Notes: generated from the letters alone by a model not told the origin. Shown: positions 1-5,390, numbered from the stretch's first letter. The stretch is 5,390 nucleotides of DNA from Gammaproteobacteria bacterium (GCA_002402085.1 NVVB01000004.1:21156-26545), one strand, 5' to 3'. Translations and numbers: made by a program.

Positions 1-338
1 TAATTGCTGAATTAAAAACCAAAGTGCGCGACGCAGTGGACGTGATGAATAAAGGCAAAGAGCAAGCGAATAGTTGTGTCAATCTTTCAGAGCAAGCGAG
101 TAAATCTATTGAAGGCATCTCTGTGTCAATATCATCGATTCGAGGCTTGACGGAGGGGATTTTTAAAACCTCAATGGGACAAAGTCAGTTGGCCGAATCA
201 ATCCAGGGCAATATAAAAACAATTTCTCAAGTGGCTAATCAAACCTCCTCTGATGCACAAGCGATGACTGAAGGCAGTGGTGAATTAAATTTATTGTCGA
301 AAGAGCTAGAAGACATAGTCAGTCAATTTAAAGTCTAA
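1..338 (+). CDS. Methyl-accepting chemotaxis protein, C-terminal fragment (cut by left edge)
   Basis: The reading frame is open from the left edge (first full codon at 3) to a TAA at 336-338. It gives about 111 residues of the descending helix of a chemoreceptor signalling domain. These cytoplasmic coiled coils control the CheA kinase through CheW. The pattern fits the family: an I-A-E-L-K start, V-x-x-M-x-x-G-x-x-Q-A, then a heptad helix ending G-S-G-E-L-N-L-L-S-K-E-L-E, I-V and a terminal F-K-V. The kinase-contact hairpin tip, HAMP, membrane and ligand domains lie outside the window. An internal GTG at 24 is not the true start, because the frame and the homology continue upstream. Oddity: at the usual A-T-E-E-Q-S methylation motif this protein reads T-S-M-G-Q-S (around 171-188), so that Glu pair is lost. 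There is no C-terminal NWETF-type CheR/CheB tether. I see no clear terminator after the gene. The family call is firm; the ligand is unknown. Confidence 0.9.
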   Translation, partial: IAELKTKVRDAVDVMNKGKEQANSCVNLSEQASKSIEGISVSISSIRGLTEGIFKTSMGQSQLAESIQGNIKTISQVANQTSSDAQAMTEGSGELNLLSKELEDIVSQFKV

Positions 339-436
339 GCACTGACCTCTTTCACGGCCCCTTAACACGTCTCAAAGATCCACGCATGAACTCAATATTA
401 GGCGAAAACCAAGCCGCAGGTCTGGGCTTGAGCCTG

Positions 437-445
437 TGTTATAAT
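437..445 (+). promoter_or_regulatory. Extended -10 promoter for the 163-aa gene
   Basis: A perfect TATAAT lies at 440-445, directly preceded by TGT at 437-439, which makes a TGn extended -10 element. The -35 region at the right spacing (about 417-422, CAGGTC) is poor, as is usual for extended -10 promoters. Transcription would start near 452, leaving a leader of about 27 nt before the ATG at 479. The position fits the gene that follows exactly. It is predicted by motif only. Confidence 0.6.
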
Positions 446-478
446 AGGGGTCTTTATGGCATACAAGGTTTTTGATTG

Positions 479-970
479 ATGAGTAATCCAGAGAGTCAGG
501 TTATTAATAGCGAAATTGTGGTTGATTTTACCTTTAAAGAAGAACAACCCATGTTTGGTGATTTGTTTACCATTGTCGGGCACGGGCATCAAAGCTTTCG
601 AACCTCTGGACGCTTTATTTTTCATCATTTAGAAGACCTTTACTTCTCTCAAGTGAAGGAGTTTTTCGGCGTAAAGTCCATGCGTAAGGATGGCGATGAG
701 GTAATGATTTGGATGTATCCACTGATTGATGGTGAAATTGCAGGAGAGCATAAAGGGCCCTTTAGTGGCATGCGCATCCGTTTTAACCTACTTCGAAATC
801 CAGAAAATATATCAGATCATTTTGTACGGGTTTTTAAGGCATTCGAAAGCCAATTAAAGACTGAGCCTTCTAGGTCATTGGAGAGCGTGGAGACTGAAAT
901 AGTCAAAATCAAAGCGTTTTGGAAGGATAAAAATATAGCATTGGGCTCTGAGCAAGCATTGGCGATTTAG
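479..970 (+). CDS. Hypothetical soluble protein, 163 residues
   Basis: I do not recognise this protein. It has no signal peptide, membrane segment or cysteine, so it is probably cytoplasmic. Residues 1-127 look like one compact alpha/beta domain: alternating hydrophobic strands (I-V-V-D-F-T-F near 13-19, M-I-W-M-Y-P-L-I near 76-83, M-R-I-R-F-N-L-L near 98-105) and a histidine- and aromatic-rich centre (G-H-G-H at 34-37, F-I-F-H-H at 46-50). Residues 128-163 are a charged, probably helical tail. I chose the ATG at 479; a TTG one codon earlier (476) is possible. The A-A-G-G at 465-468 is a modest Shine-Dalgarno, about 10 nt from the ATG and 7 from the TTG. The extended -10 at 437-445 and the weak terminator-like hairpin after the gene suggest a single-gene transcript. 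Steady amino-acid composition and a complete, long frame support a real gene. The function is unknown. Confidence 0.75.
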   Translation: MSNPESQVINSEIVVDFTFKEEQPMFGDLFTIVGHGHQSFRTSGRFIFHHLEDLYFSQVKEFFGVKSMRKDGDEVMIWMYPLIDGEIAGEHKGPFSGMRIRFNLLRNPENISDHFVRVFKAFESQLKTEPSRSLESVETEIVKIKAFWKDKNIALGSEQALAI

Positions 971-1147
971 ACTGAGTACTGACGCTTCGGCAAGGTAGCA
1001 AGTATCGGGTCGGCTGGGACCGAGTTTTTGAGTACTCTTTCTCTGTCGGCACGTGTGGTTAGCGTAACGAACCGAAGGGTGGACGCTGGGGTAGCTCAGC
1101 GAAAAGCGCCCTGTCAATGCCTCTTATCCATGGTCTCTTAGCGCTTC
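971..1147 (+). other. Structured spacer before the Ada-like gene
   Basis: This 177-bp spacer looks richer in G and C than its flanks and carries several short repeats. GAGTACT occurs at 974-980 and again at 1030-1036. CTTCGG at 985-990 is complementary to CCGAAG at 1072-1077. CGCTG at 1084-1088 pairs with CAGCG at 1097-1101 around an 8-nt loop. The heptamer AAAGCGC at 1103-1109 matches seven of eight bases of the E. coli Ada box AAAGCGCA (family knowledge). I find no good sigma-70 promoter and no clear Shine-Dalgarno before the ATG at 1148. The stretch may hold a regulated promoter, a structured leader or a repeated intergenic element; the sequence does not decide. Confidence 0.35.
1005..1029 (+). 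terminator. Weak intrinsic terminator candidate after the 163-aa gene
   Basis: TCGG-(bulged G)-TC at 1005-1011 can pair with GACCGA at 1018-1023 around a 6-nt loop. One G lies between the stem and a TTTTT run at 1025-1029. Six base pairs with one bulge make a marginal stem. The place, 35 bases after the stop codon at 970, is right for a terminator. The T-tract is short, so read-through into the next gene is plausible. Confidence 0.35.
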
Positions 1148-2071
1148 ATGAATAATAAAAAATCCCACGAGCCAAGCAAATTCACTGATCATTACGCCAA
1201 AATATCTCAAGCCATTGAGTATTTTTCTCGGAATCAATTGTTGCAACCTGGGTTGGCGGAATTATCCCGTCATGTGGGCTTGAGTGAGTTTCATTTGCAG
1301 CGGGTATTTTCTCAGTGGGTCGGGGTGTCACCCAAACAATATTTACAGTATCTAACGAAGCAGTATGCTAAGCAGTGCCTGCGTAATGACAGTGTGCTGG
1401 GCGCGGCGCTAGAGTCCGGCTTGAGTGGCGCTGGACGTCTACACGACTTGATGATTCGTTGCGAAGGCGTCACTCCGGGGGAATATAAGCGGTGGGGCAA
1501 AGGGCTTCGGATTGTCTATGGTATTCACGGCTCCCCTTTTGGCATGTGTTTGTTGGCAAGCACTGACAGAGGCGTCTGTAAACTGGCTTTTTTTGATGAT
1601 GAGGCGCAGCAGCAGGCGCTTATTGATGAGTTATTCATGGAGTGGGGCGAGGCGCAAATCCTATCGGACAATGAGGCCACTGAGTGCGTTTTTAATGCGA
1701 TATTTGCTGGTTGTTATACACCGCAACCGTCTCAAGAAGGCTCGAACACAGTTCCTAAGCTGACGCCACTCAATGTTTTGCTCAAAGGCAGCCCGTTTCA
1801 GCTCAAGGTGTGGGAGGCGTTGTTGGTGATTCCTGAAGGGGGGTTATGTTCGTATCAGCAGATTGCAGACTATACCGAACAACCCACGGCCGCGCGCGCA
1901 GTGGCCTCGGCGATTGCAAAGAATAATATTGGCTACCTTATTCCTTGTCACCGTGTGATTAGGGGCAATGGTGATTTTAGTCAGTATCGTTGGGGCGGTG
2001 TTCGAAAGCAGTCGTTGATCGCTTGGGAAGCGAGTACCACTGCATCACTAAGCTCCGAAGCGGCTGATTAA
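1148..2071 (+). CDS. AraC-type HTH / methylated-DNA-protein-cysteine methyltransferase fusion (Ada-like)
   Basis: This is a suicide DNA repair protein: it moves the methyl group of O6-methylguanine (or O4-methylthymine) to its own cysteine. It also carries a DNA-binding domain. Residues about 19-115 are a two-helix-turn-helix AraC domain (L-A-E-L-S-R-H-V-G-L-S-E-F-H-L-Q-R-V-F, then the second HTH ending G-V-T-P-G-E-Y-K-R). Residues about 121-210 are the AGT N-lobe, including F-G-M-C-L-L-A-S and R-G-V-C as in E. coli Ada. Residues 214-295 are the catalytic lobe, with S-Y-Q-Q-I-A, the arginine finger in A-A-R-A-V-A-S-A (R250), the active site I-P-C-H-R-V (nucleophile C267) and R-W-G-G. The N-terminal zinc/phosphotriester domain of full Ada (354 aa in E. 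coli) is absent, so the gene is not named ada. The start is fixed by an in-frame TAG at 1139-1141; no strong ribosome site is seen. A 16-residue insertion before the catalytic lobe (T191 onward) differs from E. coli Ada. Confidence 0.93.
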   Translation: MNNKKSHEPSKFTDHYAKISQAIEYFSRNQLLQPGLAELSRHVGLSEFHLQRVFSQWVGVSPKQYLQYLTKQYAKQCLRNDSVLGAALESGLSGAGRLHDLMIRCEGVTPGEYKRWGKGLRIVYGIHGSPFGMCLLASTDRGVCKLAFFDDEAQQQALIDELFMEWGEAQILSDNEATECVFNAIFAGCYTPQPSQEGSNTVPKLTPLNVLLKGSPFQLKVWEALLVIPEGGLCSYQQIADYTEQPTAARAVASAIAKNNIGYLIPCHRVIRGNGDFSQYRWGGVRKQSLIAWEASTTASLSSEAAD

Positions 2072-2115
2072 GCGGTTTCTCTTCAGAGCCATAGACAAGC
2101 GACCAGTGACTGTAG

Positions 2116-2400
2116 CTAGTAGACTTCTTTAAGGAATTGTATCTTAGGGGGTCCATCCAAGTGTTGACTTAATTTTGGAAAAGAGGTTTTGAAGTGGGTG
2201 GCTTTTTGATGGGCTTGCACGGCCGCTTGGTCTTTGTATTTCTCCAAAATGACGTAATCCCCATCGCTGGTTAAATTGATGGTGTATTGAATGTTGCCGG
2301 GTTCGTCTTTCCGAACTGCGTCGGCGAGTTCACTCATTACAGATTCAAATTCGGGGCCAGAGCCTTCCTTCACTTTCATGGTTGCAATGATAACGATCAT
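2116..2400 (-). CDS. Antibiotic biosynthesis monooxygenase (ABM) domain protein, YgiN/quinol monooxygenase-like
   Basis: This 94-residue single-domain protein has the size and pattern of the ABM family, small ferredoxin-fold proteins that dimerise into a barrel. Family members include quinol monooxygenases and cofactor-free oxygenases, as well as many of unknown substrate. Visible features: the first strand M-I-V-I-I-A-T-M-K-V, G-S-G-P-E-F-E (13-19), E-P-G-N-I-Q-Y at 33-39, the central strand D-Y-V-I-L-E-K-Y at 48-55, and the typical helix A-A-V-Q-A-H-Q-K-A-T-H-F with H64 and H69. The start is supported by GGGAG on the - strand (plus-strand 2408-2412), 7 nt before the ATG. It runs convergent to the Ada-like gene, with 44 bp between stops and no visible terminator. 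It lies 370 bp downstream of the large sensor gene, so co-transcription is doubtful. The family is clear; the reaction cannot be read from the sequence. Confidence 0.85.
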   Translation of the reverse strand: MIVIIATMKVKEGSGPEFESVMSELADAVRKDEPGNIQYTINLTSDGDYVILEKYKDQAAVQAHQKATHFKTSFPKLSQHLDGPPKIQFLKEVY

Positions 2401-2647
2401 GGTTAATCTCCCTATAATAGTGTGACGTTTTTATGGGCGGTTGATTTTTATTTTTGAGTTGCCTTTTTGGGTGTAACTTTCATTGCCAAGTGTTTGTTTT
2501 TTTTACCTGACAGATTGGCAGGATATAGGATTTATTGAAGGAGTCAAAGCGCTAGGCTTTAGGGCGGCTATAAAAGCATGAATAATAGGATTTTTTGGCC
2601 GGCAATGATAGCCAATGCCTGGGGTGTGACCGAAGCGGATGGCGCGC

Positions 2648-2672
2648 TTGGGTTGACTGTTTGGGTTGACTG
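2648..2672. repeat. Two-copy tandem 12-bp direct repeat
   Basis: TTGGGTTGACTG occurs at 2648-2659 and again, identical, at 2661-2672, separated by a single T (13-bp period). It could be a pair of regulator binding sites or a simple slippage duplication. No paired -10 at proper spacing makes it a promoter: the T-T-G-A-C-T cores lack a good hexamer 16-18 bp on. Confidence 0.7.
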
Positions 2673-2702
2673 GTTGTGATACGAGTGGGGCTGGTTTTTC
2701 TC

Positions 2703-2713
2703 TTGGTCACCAA
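2703..2713. repeat. 11-bp perfect palindrome
   Basis: TTGGT-C-ACCAA is a perfect inverted repeat with a one-base centre. It lies 58 bp downstream of the sensor's stop and 30 bp from the tandem repeat. It is too short and too tight for a terminator hairpin, and no T-tract follows on either strand at the right distance. It could be an operator half-site pair, or chance. Confidence 0.4.
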
Positions 2714-2770
2714 TACCGGGTCGTTTGAGCGAAAATTAACACGTCTGGAATGGATCTAAATTGATCGTAC

Positions 2771-5188
2771 TCAGCTGGCTTTTCTTTGAGGCAAGGGGTT
2801 TTCTTGTTGTTGACTTTCAGTCGCGTCGCCAAAGCGGTCTTGGAGGTTGATGCAGGCGCAGGATATTTGGGTGAGTAAATTCGACATCTGCTGTTCGGAT
2901 ATTTCCTGTGTTTGTATCTCGGCTAAGATGTCGGCGATTGTTTGGTTGAGACTTTGTAAGTGACCATACTGAAGTTGGGTCCTACTTTCTAGGTCATTGG
3001 CAATATCGAGGACTAGTTTTTCTCGGTTACTTTGCACTTCAAAATACACGGTAATTTTACGTATTTCTCGGTTAATGAGTAATATTTTGGTGTATTGAAG
3101 ATCAAAGTGTTCGTTATAAAGAGTGTCCATGCGTTTAAATATTGCATCCAATTCGGTTAACTTGTTTTTGACTTTGTCATTGATTTTAACGTCTCGTTCT
3201 TCTCGTCTCAAGTTTCGCATTGTGGTGGTAATGAGTGTGCCAAAATCCTTGATATAGCGTTTCATTAAGTCCCGATGCATATGTTCGTTGACTAATTCAT
3301 CGACGTTAGTATTGACGCAGGCAAGCTCTTTATGTAGTTCGCGTTGTTGCTCAATAAAGAGCGATACTTGTTCTGAAATTCTGCCATTGATGGTGGAGAT
3401 TAATTTGTTTTCTCTTGCCACTGAGCCGATTTCTAAATTCATTTTCTGAAACCGCTCTAGGTCTAATCTGGCGCGTTGCATATTGTTGTCAGTGCTTAAG
3501 ATCTGACTTCGGTGTTGCTTTATTAGTTCAGTTAACAAGGTGCTATATCGATGACTGATCGCGCTAATGTGGTTTGATATCGCTTGGGTGGCGGCTTCTA
3601 GTTTGTTGCTTGGCGCGTGAACAGGGCTGTCTTGACCCTTTAGTATTTGCTCAATGGTCTGCAGGTGGTGGTCGATGCTTTTGCCAATTGAATTAATGCT
3701 GCTGCCAAGCTGATTGGCCAAGGCATGCGTGCTTAGGCGTAGCGGATGAAAGTGAGCGTTTGACAGCAAGGTGGCGGTGTAGCGTTTGAGTGTTTCAAAC
3801 GGTAGGCTGATGTTGCGAGAAAAATATAATACGAAGGAAAAAAATACCAGCAGGAAGACTAGAATCCCCATGAGCGTGTTTAGCGTTAAGGTGGCTAATT
3901 CATCCAGTAGCTCGCCCATGTCGTATTTGGCGATAAAAATCCATTCGACGTCACGAATGTTAAGCGGGAGGTAGGCAGCGAGCACTTCCTGGTTTCGATA
4001 GTCTTGAATAATGTCCACGCCCATTTCACCTTTTAGGGCGTTTTCGGTGGCTGTGGATTTTACATGTTGCAGTAATATCGCGCTTGAAAATTTCTCAATA
4101 TGATTGATGGTGCTTTTATTTTCGCCGCTGGATTCGATATCAAGGTAATACTTTGCGGGGTCTTCGATTAAGAATCTAGACTGGCTTCGCATTTTGTGAT
4201 CATTGCCTACTAGAATGGTTTCGCCGCTGTAGCCTAAGCCTTCTAGATACCAGTTTTCGTCACTGGTCATAATGCTATTGATTTCGTCAATGGGCATTTG
4301 AAAAATAAGAATGCCTACTTTTGTATCGCCGTCGTAAATGGGACTGCCGATAAATGAAGCGGGTTGGTTGTAGGAGGGTAAATAGGCTTCGAAATCGATC
4401 AGCTTGACGAAGTCTTTGTCATTGGATGATCTCACTTCTCGAAATAGTCGCCCCAAATTGCTGTCTTTATAGGGCCCCGTTAGAAGGCTGGTGGCGTAGT
4501 CTACTTCTTTGTAAACACTGTAGAGTATGTTGCCGGTGATTGCGTCGACGATAAATATATCGTAGTAACCAAATTTGTTGAGATATTTTTTAAATATGTT
4601 GTGATACTGGTGGTGGACTTGACTGTATTGACTTTGGTCTTGAGCCAAAGAAAGTTGATCCTTTTTCTTGGTGGGGTAGGGGTTGTCGTAAATATAATGA
4701 TATTGCAAATATTTTGCGGTAGGAGAAATTTCCGTGTATGCGGAGAGCGTTTTGTTATCCGTGGTTTTGTACTGCACTCGGGGAGAATATTCATTTTTAT
4801 AATAGCTATACAGAGCTTGCTCGTATTTGTTATTGGTTGGGGCCTTCGTTGATGAATTGGGGGTGGTTTTTGAGGTGTCGGTGAGTGTTGAGGTGGGCAC
4901 GGAATTATAGGCTTGTTTGAACTCATTGACGGCATCGATCACCATAATGCTTTCAGATAGGGTTTCAATTTGGTTGCGAATTTGTTTGAAATAGGCTTCT
5001 ATTTGTCTGGATTTGGCGCTTCGGATGGATTTTAATTGCTCGGTTTTAGTCTCAATTAGGTGGCTCTTATATTGCGTGTAAGAATACAGTGACGTACCCG
5101 AAATAGATAAAATAATAGCGAGGGTGAAAACGACGGTGATTTTAAAACGAAGGGATTTTTCTTGCCAATCGTTGTTGTGATCAGGCAT
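2771..5188 (-). CDS. Two-transmembrane dCache-like sensor with a helical cytoplasmic region and no recognised output domain
   Basis: This is an 805-residue inner-membrane sensor. After a short basic N-terminus (K-S-L-R-F-K) comes TM1, about 15-36. A periplasmic region of about 395 residues follows, then TM2, about 433-456. The periplasmic part matches the dCache type of chemoreceptors: Y-Y-D-I-F-I-V-D with I-L-Y-S-V-Y-K-E (208-228), P-A-S-F-I-G-S-P-I-Y-D-G (276-287), G-I-L-I-F-Q-M (292-298), G-Y-S-G-E-T-I-L-V-G-N-D (319-330) and M-R-S-Q-S-R-F (333-339). A Ser/Thr-rich stretch at 97-118 looks like a loop insertion. After TM2, R-N-I-S-L-P-F-E-T-L (458-467) resembles the first HAMP helix, but no standard second helix follows. 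Residues 470-805 are mostly charged helix without MCP, histidine kinase, GGDEF, EAL, cyclase or phosphatase-2C signatures. I-L-x5-Q-E-I-S-E-Q (754-766) recalls the CheZ active-site helix. ATG 5188 is chosen because it precedes TM1 suitably; its ribosome site is weak (GAGA). The ligand and partner are unknown. Confidence 0.85.
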   Translation of the reverse strand: MPDHNNDWQEKSLRFKITVVFTLAIILSISGTSLYSYTQYKSHLIETKTEQLKSIRSAKSRQIEAYFKQIRNQIETLSESIMVIDAVNEFKQAYNSVPTSTLTDTSKTTPNSSTKAPTNNKYEQALYSYYKNEYSPRVQYKTTDNKTLSAYTEISPTAKYLQYHYIYDNPYPTKKKDQLSLAQDQSQYSQVHHQYHNIFKKYLNKFGYYDIFIVDAITGNILYSVYKEVDYATSLLTGPYKDSNLGRLFREVRSSNDKDFVKLIDFEAYLPSYNQPASFIGSPIYDGDTKVGILIFQMPIDEINSIMTSDENWYLEGLGYSGETILVGNDHKMRSQSRFLIEDPAKYYLDIESSGENKSTINHIEKFSSAILLQHVKSTATENALKGEMGVDIIQDYRNQEVLAAYLPLNIRDVEWIFIAKYDMGELLDELATLTLNTLMGILVFLLVFFSFVLYFSRNISLPFETLKRYTATLLSNAHFHPLRLSTHALANQLGSSINSIGKSIDHHLQTIEQILKGQDSPVHAPSNKLEAATQAISNHISAISHRYSTLLTELIKQHRSQILSTDNNMQRARLDLERFQKMNLEIGSVARENKLISTINGRISEQVSLFIEQQRELHKELACVNTNVDELVNEHMHRDLMKRYIKDFGTLITTTMRNLRREERDVKINDKVKNKLTELDAIFKRMDTLYNEHFDLQYTKILLINREIRKITVYFEVQSNREKLVLDIANDLESRTQLQYGHLQSLNQTIADILAEIQTQEISEQQMSNLLTQISCACINLQDRFGDATESQQQENPLPQRKAS

Positions 5189-5228
5189 AACGGTTCTCGT
5201 TAATAAGTAATGTTAAAATAAAATAAAT

Positions 5229-5390
5229 TCAAAAAAAACAAATATAAGTAATTAAAGAAAGTGTCCCGGTGGTAAAGGGCCAGTAGGCCACCTTAGGGAT
5301 TAAGTTGTCTTGCCAGGAAATCATCCTTGAAAATATTGATTGGTTGGTGGTGACCAGAAAGGTGTTAATAATAATGGCGATCATCAGTCC
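5229..5390 (-). CDS. C-terminus of an unidentified membrane protein (cut by right edge)
   Basis: A - strand frame is open from the right edge to a TGA (plus-strand TCA, 5229-5231) and gives 53 residues. It contains a hydrophobic stretch (L-M-I-A-I-I-I-N-T-F-L-V), a polar, Trp-containing loop (M-I-S-W-Q-D-N-L-I-P-K), then Y-W-P-F-T-T-G and a final hydrophobic run (L-S-L-I-T-Y-I-C-F-F). This pattern suggests the end of a multi-pass inner-membrane protein. I do not recognise the family. An in-window ATG (plus-strand 5382-5384) would give a 51-residue protein, but the upstream context is not visible. It ends 40 bp before the sensor's start on the same strand, with no hairpin terminator in the AT-rich gap, so the two may form an operon. 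Function is not called. Confidence 0.6.
   Translation of the reverse strand, partial: GLMIAIIINTFLVTTNQSIFSRMISWQDNLIPKVAYWPFTTGTLSLITYICFF

Larger units (their letters stand above)
2401..2770. other. 370-bp spacer without a convincing gene
   Basis: The spacer lies between two - strand genes. The part next to the ABM gene holds its ribosome site and A/T-rich DNA that could contain its promoter. TATTAT on the - strand (2414-2419) is a fair -10, but it sits so close to the ATG that the transcript would start inside the ribosome site, so I do not call it. The inverted pair TGCCAA (2484-2489) / TTGGCA (2515-2520) spans a run of eight T on the + strand. No intrinsic terminator for the sensor gene is visible on the - strand. 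A 33-codon + strand frame at 2578-2679 has no ribosome site. A direct repeat and a palindrome are listed separately. Confidence 0.5.

Noticed and set aside
875..1117. 80-residue - strand frame over the end of the 163-aa gene and the spacer
   Set aside because: It overlaps a better-supported gene and has no domain pattern or ribosome site; it is a shadow.
1089..1147. tRNA-like start (GGGTAGCTCAGC)
   Set aside because: No matching D-stem partner, no T-arm TTCNANNC and no acceptor pairing follow.
2072..2115. Bidirectional terminator between the two convergent genes
   Set aside because: Only the short CTCTTCAGAG and CAGTGACTG palindromes and a direct AAGCGG repeat are present; there is no stem followed by a T-tract on either strand.
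2578..2679. 33-codon + strand frame with four Trp codons in the long spacer
   Set aside because: No ribosome site at a usable distance and no family resemblance; part of it is made by the tandem repeat. Chance is the simpler explanation.
2559..2711. About 50-codon GTG-start - strand frame in the same spacer
   Set aside because: Its composition is basic and irregular, there is no ribosome site, and the stop-free length is within chance expectation.
2753..2766. GATC-N6-GATC as a terminator of the sensor gene
   Set aside because: Only a 4-bp AT-containing stem, with no T-tract following it on the - strand.
4501..4935. 144-residue - strand and 83-residue + strand frames inside the sensor gene
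   Set aside because: Both lie within the periplasmic coding region. The hydrophobic look of the + strand one comes from reading the antisense of a Tyr/Asn-rich stretch.

Overview
The window looks like chromosomal DNA of a moderately AT-rich gammaproteobacterium, perhaps a marine, motile one. This is inferred from an Ada-like DNA repair protein that closely resembles the enterobacterial one, a chemotaxis receptor, and a large two-transmembrane sensor with a dCache-type periplasmic domain. No taxon can be fixed from the sequence alone. I see no mobile element, CRISPR array, rRNA or tRNA.

Layout, left to right. At the left edge is the last ~111 codons of a methyl-accepting chemotaxis protein (+ strand). 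A good extended -10 promoter follows, driving a 163-residue soluble protein I do not recognise (+). A 177-bp spacer comes next, with a weak terminator-like hairpin and an Ada-box-like heptamer. It leads into a 307-residue fusion of an AraC-type helix-turn-helix and an O6-methylguanine-DNA methyltransferase (+). Convergent to that gene is a 94-residue antibiotic-biosynthesis-monooxygenase (ABM/YgiN-like) protein on the - strand. A 370-bp spacer without a convincing gene follows; it carries a 12-bp direct repeat and a short palindrome. The right half is an 805-residue membrane sensor (- strand). Just upstream of it, cut by the right edge, is the C-terminus of a hydrophobic protein on the same strand, so these two may be co-transcribed.

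Function. The left-edge receptor and the large sensor both belong to the world of extracellular sensing. The receptor ends in a normal chemotaxis signalling helix whose usual methylation Glu pair is replaced. The large sensor has a periplasmic ligand-binding module but no recognisable kinase, GGDEF, EAL or MCP output. Its ~350-residue cytoplasmic part appears almost wholly helical. Near its end is a Q-E-I-S-E-Q segment spaced like the catalytic Q-D-L-T-G-Q of the CheY-P phosphatase CheZ. That sensor is the most interesting object here. The Ada-like protein is a self-sacrificing repair enzyme that may regulate its own gene, but it lacks the phosphotriester-sensing domain of classical Ada.
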